Positions 51,416-60,169 of a stretch of DNA of 64,000 nt are shown here, piece by piece (the first letter of the stretch is position 1; each line of letters starts with the position of its first letter). A program made the translations under genes and the position numbers. The stretch comes from Shinella sp. (GTDB lineage Bacteria; Pseudomonadota; Alphaproteobacteria; Rhizobiales; Rhizobiaceae), in assembly GCA_003248775.1 (NCBI GenBank), contig QFQX01000006.1:91102-155101 (forward strand), in the 5' to 3' direction. The notes under the pieces are model-generated. The model saw only the letters and a program-made list of their open reading frames with translations. It made no database searches and had not been told where the DNA came from.

Positions 51416-52423
51416 TCACACGATGCCGACGGCAAGGATCATCGTCATGCTGATCCCGCAAAGCGCCATCAGCGAGGCGAAGGCCGCCATCACCACCCGA
51501 CCGCCGGATTTCCTCAAGGACCGGATATCGACGGAAAGCCCGAGCCCGGCCATGGCGACCGTCGTGCAGACGGCGGAAAGATCGGAGAGATGGGCAAGCA
51601 CCGGCTCGCCAAGGGCTCCCGCGGACCTGAGCATGACCATGATGGAAAAACCGACGATGAACCACGGCAGCATATGGCGGACCGAGATGCGCTGTCCCGA
51701 AGCGCCCCGCACCAGCCCGACGACGAAGAGAAGCGGCCCGAGCATCAGCACCCGGATGAGCTTGACCAACGTTCCTGTCTGCAGGCTGACGATGCCGATC
51801 GGGGCGGTGGCCGCCAGCACCTGCGGCACGGCATAAACGGTCAGGCCGGCGAATACGCCATACTGCACGGCGCTGAGATCGAGCGCGATACTGAGGAGCG
51901 GCATGAGCAGCACGGCGGCGACCCCGAGCACAGCGGTGAAGGCGATGGACGCGGCGACATCTTCCGGATCGGCCCCCACCACCGGGGCGGATGCGGCGAT
52001 TGCGGAGTTACCGCAGATCGAATTGCCGAAGGCGACGAGAAAGGCGAGCTTCGGGGAGAGGCCGAAGAACCGTCCGATGGTGAAACTGACGGCGATCGAC
52101 AGCAGGACGACGGATGCGATGGCCGCGACCAGCAGCGGTCCGGCAGCGCCTATGGCTTCCATGCTGATCGAGGCGCCGAGCAATACGATCGCGCATTCCA
52201 GAACGAAGTGAGCGGAAAACGTGATGCCGGCGTCGAAGGAGGCAGGCAACCTGATGCTGGACCGCAGCGCGACCCCGATCAGGATGGCGAAGACGAGGCT
52301 TTCCAGCGGCCGTGCGCCCATCAGCAGGACTTCCACATGCTCCAGCGCAAGGCCGGATGCGGCGACGGCAAGACAGAGGGCAAGACCCGGAAGGATAGCG
52401 GCTGGAGCTGGAAGCGATTTCAT
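51416..52423 (-). CDS. YeiH/UPF0324-type putative sulfate exporter
   Basis: A 335-residue membrane protein of about ten helices with the family motifs IGVALR, FGNSICGNSAI and GLGLSVDIRSL. The family is annotated as a putative sulfate exporter and often sits beside a LysR (CysL/YeiE) regulator. I use the ATG at 52423; a GTG at 52435 is possible. It is divergent from the LysR gene and shares a dyad with it. Confidence 0.88.
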   Translation of the reverse strand: MKSLPAPAAILPGLALCLAVAASGLALEHVEVLLMGARPLESLVFAILIGVALRSSIRLPASFDAGITFSAHFVLECAIVLLGASISMEAIGAAGPLLVAAIASVVLLSIAVSFTIGRFFGLSPKLAFLVAFGNSICGNSAIAASAPVVGADPEDVAASIAFTAVLGVAAVLLMPLLSIALDLSAVQYGVFAGLTVYAVPQVLAATAPIGIVSLQTGTLVKLIRVLMLGPLLFVVGLVRGASGQRISVRHMLPWFIVGFSIMVMLRSAGALGEPVLAHLSDLSAVCTTVAMAGLGLSVDIRSLRKSGGRVVMAAFASLMALCGISMTMILAVGIV

Positions 52424-52501
52424 CACGGCGGACACCTGTGGCTGACAGGCAAATTATCGGCCGCTTGATTGTCGACTTTCATCGCATAATAAGTCATGTT
52501 T

Positions 52502-52520
52502 CGTTCGACAAAAACGAACG
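52502..52520. promoter_or_regulatory. Dyad between YeiH-type exporter and LysR genes
   Basis: CGTTCG-N7-CGAACG lies just before the LysR ATG and about 80 bases from the exporter ATG, positioned for LysR autoregulation and activation of the exporter. Confidence 0.45.
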
Positions 52521-52527
52521 TTTGGCC

Positions 52528-53418
52528 ATGACCTTCGAGCAGCTTTCCATCTTCGTCGCCGTTGCCGAGCGCGAACACCTGACACGCGCCGCCGAGGCCA
52601 TCGGTCTCACGCCTTCGGCCGTCAGCGCCGCGATCCGCAATCTGGAGGCCTATTACCGGGTGGCCCTGTTCAACCGGGTCGGGCGACGGATCGAACTGAC
52701 CATGGAAGGCCGACTGTTTCTTGATGAGGCCCGCGCCACGCTTGCCCGCGCCCGCTCCGCCGAACTGATGCTGTCGGAACTCGGAGGGCTGTCACGCGGA
52801 CGGCTCGCAGTTCAGGCCAGCCAGACGGTCGCGAGCTATTGGCTGCCCTCCCTGTTGATGCGGTTTCATGCGGAATATCCCGGCATCGAACTGGAGTTTA
52901 CCATTGGCAACACCCGGTCCGTGGCGCAGGCGGTGAATGCGGGCACCGCCGATATCGGCTTTGTCGAAGGATCGGTCGATGATCCCGCGCTTGCGGTTAT
53001 GAAGGTGGCAGACGACGCGCTTCTGGCAGTCGTTGCGCCGGGACATGCCTTTTCCACCGGCCAGCCGCTTTCCGCCAGTCAACTGGTCGAGGAAACTGGC
53101 TGGATCATGCGCGAGAAGGGATCGGGCACACGCGCCGCCTTCGAGGATACGCTTCGCGGTCTCGGCGTCGATCCGGCTCTCCTGAGAAATGTGCTGACCT
53201 TGCCCTCCAACGAGGCCGTGCTGTCGGCCGTTGCCGCCGGTCCCTGCGCGGCCGTTGTGTCAGGTATCGCCGTGGCTGGCCGTCTGGCCAGTGGAGAACT
53301 GGTGGCCGTGAACTTCTCGCTGCCGGTCCGGCAGTTTTCCATCCTCCGGCACAAGGAACGCCGCCCCAGCCGGGCGGCGTCCATGCTGGAAAGGATGAGC
53401 CTCGAGCAGGCAGGCTAA
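52528..53418 (+). CDS. LysR family regulator (CysL/YeiE-like)
   Basis: A 296-residue LysR protein with HTH at about 1-58 (VAVAEREHLTRAAEAIGLTPSAVS) and an effector domain with a TASQTVASYWLP-like entry. Divergent from the exporter gene, so probably its regulator, sensing a sulfur compound or other anion. ATG 52528 is chosen as the family start; the frame extends to 52438 across the dyad. Confidence 0.85.
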   Translation: MTFEQLSIFVAVAEREHLTRAAEAIGLTPSAVSAAIRNLEAYYRVALFNRVGRRIELTMEGRLFLDEARATLARARSAELMLSELGGLSRGRLAVQASQTVASYWLPSLLMRFHAEYPGIELEFTIGNTRSVAQAVNAGTADIGFVEGSVDDPALAVMKVADDALLAVVAPGHAFSTGQPLSASQLVEETGWIMREKGSGTRAAFEDTLRGLGVDPALLRNVLTLPSNEAVLSAVAAGPCAAVVSGIAVAGRLASGELVAVNFSLPVRQFSILRHKERRPSRAASMLERMSLEQAG

Positions 53419-53435
53419 CCCGAGGCCTCTCTGTT

Positions 53436-53849
53436 TTACTGGCCGTGCTTGGCGAGCCATTCCTTCATCATGGCGATCTCGCCTTCCTGGGCCTTGATGA
53501 CCTCTTCGGCGAGTTTGCGGATCTCCGGGTCCTTGCCGTATTGCAGTTCGATCTTCGCCATGTCGATAGCGCCCTGATGATGCGGGATCATGCCGCGAAC
53601 GAAATCGACATCGGCATTGCCGGTGAATTCGAGCGCCATGTCGCCATGCATCCTGGCGTTTGCCTCCGCAAATGCCTGGCTGGAAGGCGACTGGTCGCCC
53701 GCCGGCTGGTCCCCCACCGGCTGATCCCCCACCGGCTGATCCATTGTCATGCCGCTCATGTTCATGCTGTCATGGGACATGGTTTCCTGGGCGTAAGCGG
53801 AGCTTGCGAGAAGAACGGCGGATGCCGTGAAGAGTGCCTTGAATAGCAT
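53436..53849 (-). CDS. DUF305 (CopM-type) periplasmic protein
   Basis: A 137-residue secreted protein: signal peptide about 1-20, a Met/His-rich start, a short repeat (DQPVG units), then a DUF305 four-helix region with MIPHHQGAIDMA and EEVIKAQEGEIAMMKEW. DUF305/CopM proteins bind copper or silver in the periplasm with Met/His. The repeat comes from a 15-base tandem unit at 53686-53745. A second Met/His-rich secreted gene lies 71 bases away on the same strand. Confidence 0.85.
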   Translation of the reverse strand: MLFKALFTASAVLLASSAYAQETMSHDSMNMSGMTMDQPVGDQPVGDQPAGDQSPSSQAFAEANARMHGDMALEFTGNADVDFVRGMIPHHQGAIDMAKIELQYGKDPEIRKLAEEVIKAQEGEIAMMKEWLAKHGQ

Positions 53850-53920
53850 TGGGTTTTCCTTGTCGTTCAGACGGAATTCTGTTTCGGCCTTGGGCCGTTA
53901 TCGGTTCGAAGAATTCGTCT

Positions 53921-54310
53921 TCAGGCGCGGGGAGGGGGAGTAAGCGGCGCCGATGGCTGCGAATGCAGAGCCGTGACAAGAGAGGGAGCCTCGGCGGAAC
54001 GAGCCGGCGAACCCGCATCGGCAATGACGAGGCTGGCGGGCAGCGTCAGGCAGGCCGAACAATGGGCGGAGCGGTCGGTCTTGCCCGGATGCGGACAATC
54101 GGCGTCTGTGCTTGCCATCTCGGCGTGCTTAGCCTTGGCCGTGTCGTGCTTCATGCTCCCATGCATGGCATGGGCGGGTTCGTCTGCCTGTGTTGCCGTT
54201 GCAGCAGCCATCTGCATGGACGCACCAACGGGCATCGCCATGCCGGTAAAGGGCATGGCGCCATAAGCTAGCGCGGCAATCAGCAGAAAGGCACGAAGCA
54301 GCAACGTCAT
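53921..54310 (-). CDS. Small Met/His-rich secreted protein (DUF2946-like)
   Basis: A 129-residue protein with a signal peptide (about 1-26) and a mature part rich in Met, His, Ala and Thr, with a HCSACL dicysteine near 83-88, resembling DUF2946 and small copper-linked proteins. It is next to the DUF305 gene in the same direction, supporting a copper role; no pump or regulator is visible here. ATG 54310 is chosen for the signal peptide. Confidence 0.65.
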   Translation of the reverse strand: MTLLLRAFLLIAALAYGAMPFTGMAMPVGASMQMAAATATQADEPAHAMHGSMKHDTAKAKHAEMASTDADCPHPGKTDRSAHCSACLTLPASLVIADAGSPARSAEAPSLVTALHSQPSAPLTPPPRA

Positions 54311-54389
54311 GGCATGGAAGGTAGGGGCGATTTCGTCGAAAGCAAGGCCGTTGTCGGAAGCGGTCAGCCCACGGTCGAAATGGGGCGCA

Positions 54390-55145
54390 TCATCCGGCGA
54401 TGACCTTGTGCACGATGCGGTAATCCTTGCTCTCCTCGCCCTGCGGCACCACCGGCCACTCCCATTCGGCGCGATGAGCGGGCACCTCGACGCCATGCAG
54501 CAGGTCGAGTGTTTCGTACCGTTTGCCGGTCCGGTCGATCACTTCATAGGAAATGTCGGTGACGAGAAGGCTCTTGCAGGGCAGGCCGGAGAGGTCGTCG
54601 ATATGTGCCCGGATCAAGCGGGGCAGCGTATCTTCCGGCATCGATCCCGGAGGTTCCCGTTCCAGTCGTTTCATGGCCCCGGTGCCGATCTGCGACATGA
54701 GATTGGCCGAAACGACGAAATCAAGGAAGGGTACCTGGCGCAGGAATGCGAGCGGCTCGGGTTCCTGTCCGGCTTTCAGCGCATCATAGCCGCCAAGATC
54801 GCGTTCGATCAGCCGCACGTTCTTCAGGCCCTTGAGCATCAGCCAGCCGCGAACGCTGGCAAGATGCACCAGATCGACCAGCACCACAGTATCGAAGGCC
54901 CGCGAAAGCGCGATGATCGGGACATCGCGCAGCAGGCCGGAGCCGAGCACGACAGCGGTGCGTCGCTGCTTCAGCGAACCCATGGCCGCGATGATGGCCG
55001 CCCTGCTGTTCTCCTCGTGCTCCCGCCATGCCCCGGAGCAGCGTCCCGCCCGCGACCACAGATTGACCGAATAGCGGATGGCCTCTCGATGGGCCGGCGT
55101 CGTCAACGGCCATGTGCCAGCATAGTTCAGGGTTTCGAGGATCAT
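54390..55145 (-). CDS. Unknown protein with methyltransferase-like fold
   Basis: A 251-residue protein. VVLGSGLLRDVP resembles the glycine-rich SAM loop of class I methyltransferases, TVVLVDL follows where an acidic residue binds the ribose, and FLDFVVSANLMSQIG resembles motif IV. The catalytic family cannot be named. The ATG at 55145 is one choice; a longer frame to 55640 overlaps the next gene. It is 26 bases downstream of a GyrI-like gene on the same strand. Confidence 0.55.
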   Translation of the reverse strand: MILETLNYAGTWPLTTPAHREAIRYSVNLWSRAGRCSGAWREHEENSRAAIIAAMGSLKQRRTAVVLGSGLLRDVPIIALSRAFDTVVLVDLVHLASVRGWLMLKGLKNVRLIERDLGGYDALKAGQEPEPLAFLRQVPFLDFVVSANLMSQIGTGAMKRLEREPPGSMPEDTLPRLIRAHIDDLSGLPCKSLLVTDISYEVIDRTGKRYETLDLLHGVEVPAHRAEWEWPVVPQGEESKDYRIVHKVIAG

Positions 55146-55171
55146 CGCCGGGTGGTCTCCATGGCCTCGCC

Positions 55172-55615
55172 TCAGCCGAGCAGAAGCGGCTGCGATTCCA
55201 GCGCGACGTGGAGTTCGTGGCGGGTATCGGTGAGGCCGGGCGTGTAGCCGAAGTCCAGCTTCAGATCGCCGGTTCTCTGACCGGTCGCCGCCGCGTGGTC
55301 GTGGATCAGCTGGAAACCGTGGGCAATGCCGGAAAGCGGCCCTTCGTGGTGCAGGCGCAGGTAGCGCCCCGCCGGCAGGACGCGCTTCGTCATGCCATCG
55401 GGTATCTCGGTCGATCGTGCTGCGAGAAACCCCACCAGTTCCCGGAACCGGCCTTCCGCCGGTTCGCTCGATACTTCGAGAAACGACGTCGCGCCGGTAT
55501 CGGAAGCGAACAGCCTTTGCCACAGGTCGGGCATGAGAACAGCCAGGTCCTGCCAGTCTGCTTCGATCTCGTAGCCGATGCAGACGAGTTCCGGCAGTTC
55601 CACGATTTCGATCAT
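55172..55615 (-). CDS. GyrI-like small-molecule-binding protein
   Basis: A 147-residue protein that fits the GyrI-like effector-binding fold of AraC-type regulators, with IEIVELPELVCIGYEIEAD at the start and LPAGRYLRLHHEGPLSGI in the middle. No DNA-binding domain is attached. Such stand-alone domains bind hydrophobic cations or other small molecules. It probably shares a transcript with the methyltransferase-like gene. Start at ATG 55615; the frame continues to 55630. Confidence 0.65.
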   Translation of the reverse strand: MIEIVELPELVCIGYEIEADWQDLAVLMPDLWQRLFASDTGATSFLEVSSEPAEGRFRELVGFLAARSTEIPDGMTKRVLPAGRYLRLHHEGPLSGIAHGFQLIHDHAAATGQRTGDLKLDFGYTPGLTDTRHELHVALESQPLLLG

Positions 55616-55794
55616 CGGCTCTCCTCGCATCCTTCGGCATGCTTCATTCGCTGCCGAACTAGCCGCAGAAGGGCAAAAAACGCAAGCGCGGCAAGCATGA
55701 AGACCGTCGGCCGACGATCAATATGCTTGCCGCCCAAACCTTGATCCTCTAAGACACCGGCAACCCGAAAACACAAGAATTCCCGGTTCCCACC

Positions 55795-57426
55795 ATGAGC
55801 GACAAGTCCAAGAAACCGCAGAAACTCAAAGCCCGCCTGCCGCGTGGCTTTGTTGATCGCGAGGCTGCCGATATCCGCGCCGTCAACGAGATGACCGCGA
55901 AGATCCGCGAAGTCTATGAACGCTATGGTTTCGACCCGGTGGAAACCCCGCTCTTCGAATACACCGATGCGCTCGGCAAATTCCTGCCGGATGCCGACCG
56001 CCCGAACGAAGGCGTCTTCTCGCTGCAGGACGACGACGACCAGTGGATGTCGCTGCGCTACGACCTGACCGCGCCGCTCGCCCGCCATGTCGCGGAAAAT
56101 TTCAACGAGATCCAGCTTCCCTACCGGACCTACCGCGCCGGTTACGTGTTCCGCAACGAAAAGCCCGGCCCGGGCCGCTTCCGCCAGTTCATGCAGTTCG
56201 ATGCCGATAGCGTCGGCGCTCCGGGCGTCAATGCGGATGCTGAAATGTGCATGATGATGGCCGATACGCTTGAGGCGCTCGGCATCAAGCGTGGCGACTA
56301 CGTAATCCGTGTGAATAACCGCAAGGTTTTGGATGGCATCAAAACTGCCGCTGGTATTCCCGACGATAAGTGGCTGACGGTTTTGCGGGCTATCGATAAG
56401 CTGGATAGGCTGGGTGTGAACGGCGTTGCCGAACTGATGGGCGCGGGCCGCGTAGATGCAAGCGGTGATAAGACCGAGGGAGCAGGTCTCGATACCGAAA
56501 CTATTGAGTTGTCGTTGCTCTATAGCGCTATCGCGGTGAGAGATGGCAATGGTTGGATGGAACAGCCGATAAAGAGAACGCTAGGAGAAGATTTCACGAA
56601 CTCGGAACTCGTCGAAGCGTGGAAATCCAAATTTCCTGCGGAAAAGGTTCCCGTGGACGGTTTTAATGAACTGCTTCAGATAGCAATACTCTGTGAGGCC
56701 GCCGGTTATGGTCGCGACCGCATCAGAATAGATGAGTCCGTCGTCCGTGGCCTCGAATATTACACCGGCCCCGTCTACGAAGCCGAACTGACCTTCGACG
56801 TGACCAACGAAAAGGGCGAAAAGGTCGTCTTCGGCTCCGTCGGCGGCGGCGGTCGTTACGATGGTCTTGTGTCGCGCTTCATGGGTCAGCCGGTACCGGC
56901 CACCGGCTTCTCCATCGGCGTCTCGCGCCTGATGACGGCGCTCAAGAACCTCGGCAAGCTCGGTCAGGACGATGTGATCGCGCCGGTTCTGGTGACCGTC
57001 ATGGACGGGGATGTCGAGAGCATGGGCCGCTACCAGAAGTTCACGCAGCAGCTGCGCGCCGCCGGTGTCCGCGCCGAGATGTATCAGGGCAACTGGAAGA
57101 AGTTCGGCAACCAGCTAAAATACGCCGACCGCCGCGGTTCGCCCGTCGCCATCATTCAGGGCGGCGACGAGCGCGCCGAGGGCGTGGTGCAGCTCAAGGA
57201 TCTGATCGAGGGCAAGCGTCTCTCGGGCGAGATCACCGACAATGCCGAATGGCGCGAGGCCCGCGTCGCCCAGGCCGTGGTGCCGGAAGGCGAGCTGGTC
57301 GAGAAGGTGCTCGAAATTCTCGCAGCCCAGGCGGAAGATCGTCGTCGCGCGAAGGGTGAAACAACACCCTACGATCCCAAACCCTACGATCCCAATCAAG
57401 AGCCTTATAGCGACGCTGATGTCTGA
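55795..57426 (+). CDS. hisS: Histidyl-tRNA synthetase
   Basis: A 543-residue class II synthetase: motif 2 region YRTYRAGYVFRNEKPGPGRFRQF, the HisRS-specific RGLEYYTGPVYE and the C-terminal anticodon-binding domain with VAIIQGGDE. It charges tRNA-His. The middle (about residues 163-315, bases 56285-56740) is unlike the flanks in base composition, about 53% GC against about 62%, with AT-rich codons, while the frame stays open. The tail is extended with a repeated YDP-rich end. First gene of hisS-hisZ-hisG. Confidence 0.93.
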   Translation: MSDKSKKPQKLKARLPRGFVDREAADIRAVNEMTAKIREVYERYGFDPVETPLFEYTDALGKFLPDADRPNEGVFSLQDDDDQWMSLRYDLTAPLARHVAENFNEIQLPYRTYRAGYVFRNEKPGPGRFRQFMQFDADSVGAPGVNADAEMCMMMADTLEALGIKRGDYVIRVNNRKVLDGIKTAAGIPDDKWLTVLRAIDKLDRLGVNGVAELMGAGRVDASGDKTEGAGLDTETIELSLLYSAIAVRDGNGWMEQPIKRTLGEDFTNSELVEAWKSKFPAEKVPVDGFNELLQIAILCEAAGYGRDRIRIDESVVRGLEYYTGPVYEAELTFDVTNEKGEKVVFGSVGGGGRYDGLVSRFMGQPVPATGFSIGVSRLMTALKNLGKLGQDDVIAPVLVTVMDGDVESMGRYQKFTQQLRAAGVRAEMYQGNWKKFGNQLKYADRRGSPVAIIQGGDERAEGVVQLKDLIEGKRLSGEITDNAEWREARVAQAVVPEGELVEKVLEILAAQAEDRRRAKGETTPYDPKPYDPNQEPYSDADV

Positions 57427-57437
57427 GTTTGTGGCCT

Positions 57438-57641
57438 TTCCCCTCCCCAACCCTCCCCACAAGGGGGAGGGGGCAGGTCGGTGTTTGCCGTCCCCGATGC
57501 GCACCGTTTTGTCAGTCTGCAGTTCTCTGCATCAAAAAACGGGGCAAGCTGTATCGGGCGCTCGCATTGCCATTGGCATGAGCGCGCGCGGCGAATCCTC
57601 TCCCCCCTTGTGGGGGAGATGGCCGGCAGGCCAGAGGGGGT
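57438..57641. repeat. Intergenic mosaic repeat, copy C (hisS-hisZ)
   Basis: Two hairpins frame this gap: CCCTCCCCACAAGGGGGAGGG at 57451-57471 and CTCCCCCCTTGTGGGGGAG near 57600-57618, in inverted orientation with AGGGGG/CCCCCT ends. It belongs to the same general class as copies A and B but to a different subtype. It lies between hisS and hisZ. Confidence 0.65.
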
Positions 57642-57669
57642 ATGCCGTCTCCGCGGAAAGAGCTTATCC

Positions 57670-58791
57670 ATGCCCCTGATCAACATGCCGGATTTCGCCG
57701 GCACCATCCTTGAGGAATTCTCGGCGCGTTCGACCGTTCGGGTCGATACGCCCGTGATCCAGCCTGCCGGGCCTTTCCTCGACATGGCGGGCGAAGATCT
57801 GCGCCGGCGCATCTTCATGACGGAGAACGAGCGCGGCGAAAGCCTGTGCCTGCGCCCGGAATTCACCATTCCGGTCTGCCTGCGCCACATCGAGACCGCG
57901 ACCGGCACGCCGAAGCGTTATGCCTATCTCGGCGAGGTTTTCCGCCAGCGCCGCGACGGCGCCAACGAATTCTATCAGGCCGGCATCGAGGATCTCGGCA
58001 ATACCAGTATCGCTGCGGCCGACGCCCGTGCGATCGGCGATGCCTATGCCATCCTCGCGCGTCTGCTGCCGGGCCGGAAACTGACCGTCATGCTCGGTGA
58101 CCAGGCGGTGTTCGAGGCCGTGGTCAAGGCGCTTGGTCTTCCGGCGGGCTGGCAGAAGCGCCTCATTCAGGCCTTCGGCAACGCCGACCAGATCGAGCAA
58201 TTGCTGAAGCGTCTCGGCAGCCCGAATCCCGTCGAAGGATTGAACCCGATGGTATCGGGCCTGCTGGCCTCCGGCGACGATGCGGCGCTGGTCGCCCATA
58301 TCGACGAAACCATGCAGGCGACGGGCTATTCCACCAATGCCAGCCGTTCGCCGGTGGAGATCGCAAGGCGGCTCAAGGAAAAGCAGGAGTTGGCGGAAAC
58401 GCGCCTCGACGGCGCTGCTCTCATATTGCTCCGGGAGTTCCTGTCGCTGGAACTGCCGCTTCCGGATGCGACTTCGGCGCTCGCAGGTTTTGCCGATGCC
58501 GCCGGCCTGAAGCTCGGTGCCGCCATCTCCCGCTTCGACGAGCGGGTCGCGGCCCTTGCCAATGCCGGGGTCGATCTCGCAGGCATCACCTATCGTGCGG
58601 CCTTCGGCCGTCCTCTCGATTATTATACCGGCCTCGTCTTCGAAGTCGCGGCGAAGGACCATCCGGCAGTGCTCGCCGGCGGTGGTCGCTTCGATCACCT
58701 CCTGACCTTGCTCGGTGCCGAAAGCCGCATTCCGGCGGTCGGCTTTTCGCTCTGGCTCGACCGGATCGAGGCGGAAGGAAGACGTTCATGA
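57670..58791 (+). CDS. hisZ: ATP phosphoribosyltransferase regulatory subunit HisZ
   Basis: A 373-residue HisRS-like paralogue without the anticodon domain: RPEFTIPVCLRHIE and FRQRRDGANEFYQAG in place of motif 2, then DYYTGLVFEV and AGGGRFDHLL. It forms an octameric complex with short HisG and makes it responsive to histidine. ATG 57670 gives the conserved start; the frame extends to 57481 in the repeat. It overlaps hisG by four bases. Confidence 0.94.
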   Translation: MPLINMPDFAGTILEEFSARSTVRVDTPVIQPAGPFLDMAGEDLRRRIFMTENERGESLCLRPEFTIPVCLRHIETATGTPKRYAYLGEVFRQRRDGANEFYQAGIEDLGNTSIAAADARAIGDAYAILARLLPGRKLTVMLGDQAVFEAVVKALGLPAGWQKRLIQAFGNADQIEQLLKRLGSPNPVEGLNPMVSGLLASGDDAALVAHIDETMQATGYSTNASRSPVEIARRLKEKQELAETRLDGAALILLREFLSLELPLPDATSALAGFADAAGLKLGAAISRFDERVAALANAGVDLAGITYRAAFGRPLDYYTGLVFEVAAKDHPAVLAGGGRFDHLLTLLGAESRIPAVGFSLWLDRIEAEGRRS

Positions 58792-59486
58792 CGATTACCA
58801 TCGGATTGCCCTCCAAGGGCCGGATGAAGGAAGACTCCTCCGCCGTCCTCGAACGCGCCGGCCTGAAGATCGTCGCCGTCGGCAACGACCGCTCCTATCG
58901 CGGCCGGGTCGAGGGCTTCGACGATGTCGAGATCGCTTTCCTCTCGGCCTCCGAGATCGCGCGCGAGATCGGTGCGGGAACGGTGGACTTCGGCGTCACC
59001 GGTGAGGACCTGATCCGGGAAGGGCTGGCGGAAGCCGACAAGCGCGTCGAAATCTGCGCCCGCCTCGGTTTCGGCCACGCCGATGTCGTCGTCGCCGTGC
59101 CAGAAATCTGGCTGGATGTAGACACCATGGCCGACCTCGGCGACGTCGCCTCGGACTTCCGCAGCCGCCACGGCCGGCGCTTGGCGATCGCCACGAAATA
59201 CTGGCGCCTCACCCAGCAGTTCTTCTCGGGTAGCCACGGTATCCAGCTTTATCGCATCGTCGAAAGCCTTGGCGCGACGGAAGGTGCTCCCGCGGCCGGG
59301 CAGGCGGATATCATCGTCGATATCACCTCGACCGGATCGACGCTGCGCGCCAATCATCTGAAAATCCTTTCCGATGGCGTGATCCTGCGTTCCGAGGCCT
59401 GTCTGGTGCGTGCGCGCAAGCCGGAACACGAGGGCAATGCCCGGGTGGCCGAGATCGTTGCGGCCGTCCAGGCGGCGCTTCGATAA
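58788..59486 (+). CDS. hisG: ATP phosphoribosyltransferase, short form
   Basis: A 232-residue HisG lacking the C-terminal regulatory domain, as expected with HisZ. LPSKGRMKEDS at the start, VTGEDLI, and the PRPP loop DIVVDITSTGSTL-like segment DIIVDITSTGSTLRAN are visible. It condenses ATP and PRPP, the first step of histidine synthesis. Coupled to hisZ through ATGA; a methyltransferase gene follows at once. Confidence 0.96.
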   Translation: MTITIGLPSKGRMKEDSSAVLERAGLKIVAVGNDRSYRGRVEGFDDVEIAFLSASEIAREIGAGTVDFGVTGEDLIREGLAEADKRVEICARLGFGHADVVVAVPEIWLDVDTMADLGDVASDFRSRHGRRLAIATKYWRLTQQFFSGSHGIQLYRIVESLGATEGAPAAGQADIIVDITSTGSTLRANHLKILSDGVILRSEACLVRARKPEHEGNARVAEIVAAVQAALR

Positions 59487-59490
59487 GACC

Positions 59491-60090
59491 ATGAGCGAGG
59501 CGGACCGCATCGTCGGCCTCTACGAGCGTCACGCGCATGCCTTCGACCGCCTGCGGTCGAAGCATTTCTTCGAAAGATCTTGGATCGACCGTTTCGCCGG
59601 GCAACTGGCGGAAGGTTCCCGCGTACTGGACCTTGGCTGTGGCTCCGGCGAACCCTTGGCGGCTTGCCTGCTGGAGCGGGGAATGAAGGTGACGGGCATT
59701 GATTCGTCGCCGACATTGATCGAACTGTGCCGTGAACGGCTGCCACAGGGCGATTGGCAGGTGGCCGACATGCGTGAGCTATCGCTCGGGCGCACTTTCG
59801 ACGGCATTCTGGCCTGGCACAGCTTCTTTCACCTGACGCCGGATGCCCAGCGCGCCATGTTTCCTGTCTTCGCCGCCCATGCTGCCGGGCATGCAGTGCT
59901 GATGTTCACGTCAGGGCCATCGGAAGGGGTTGCTATAGGAACCTTCGAGGGCGAACCGCTCTATCATGCAAGCCTTGCCCCGGACGAATATCGTCGGCTC
60001 CTTGCGGAAAACGGCTTCGAGGTAATCGTCCATATGGCGGAAGATCCGGAATGCGGTGGCGCCACCGTCTGGCTTGCCCGCAGGATCTGA
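59491..60090 (+). CDS. Class I SAM-dependent methyltransferase
   Basis: A 199-residue methyltransferase with VLDLGCGSGEPLAACLLERG (motif I), GIDSSPTLIE (post-I), VADMRELSL and ILAWHSFFHL (motif IV). Substrate unknown. It starts four bases after the hisG stop and is therefore probably part of the his operon, but nothing connects it to histidine synthesis. A strong terminator follows. Confidence 0.85.
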   Translation: MSEADRIVGLYERHAHAFDRLRSKHFFERSWIDRFAGQLAEGSRVLDLGCGSGEPLAACLLERGMKVTGIDSSPTLIELCRERLPQGDWQVADMRELSLGRTFDGILAWHSFFHLTPDAQRAMFPVFAAHAAGHAVLMFTSGPSEGVAIGTFEGEPLYHASLAPDEYRRLLAENGFEVIVHMAEDPECGGATVWLARRI

Positions 60091-60111
60091 TTGCATTGCT
60101 TGGTCTACAAA

Positions 60112-60149
60112 ACAAAGGGCCCGGCGGAGCGATCCGCCGGGCCCTTTGT
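60112..60149. terminator. Bidirectional terminator between the his-operon methyltransferase and doxX
   Basis: ACAAAGGGCCCGGCGGA (60112-60128) pairs perfectly with TCCGCCGGGCCCTTTGT (60133-60149) around GCGA; the A and T ends on both sides let it end transcription in either direction, here for two convergent genes. Confidence 0.85.
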
Positions 60150-60169
60150 TGCTTGGGAGCAGGGAACTA

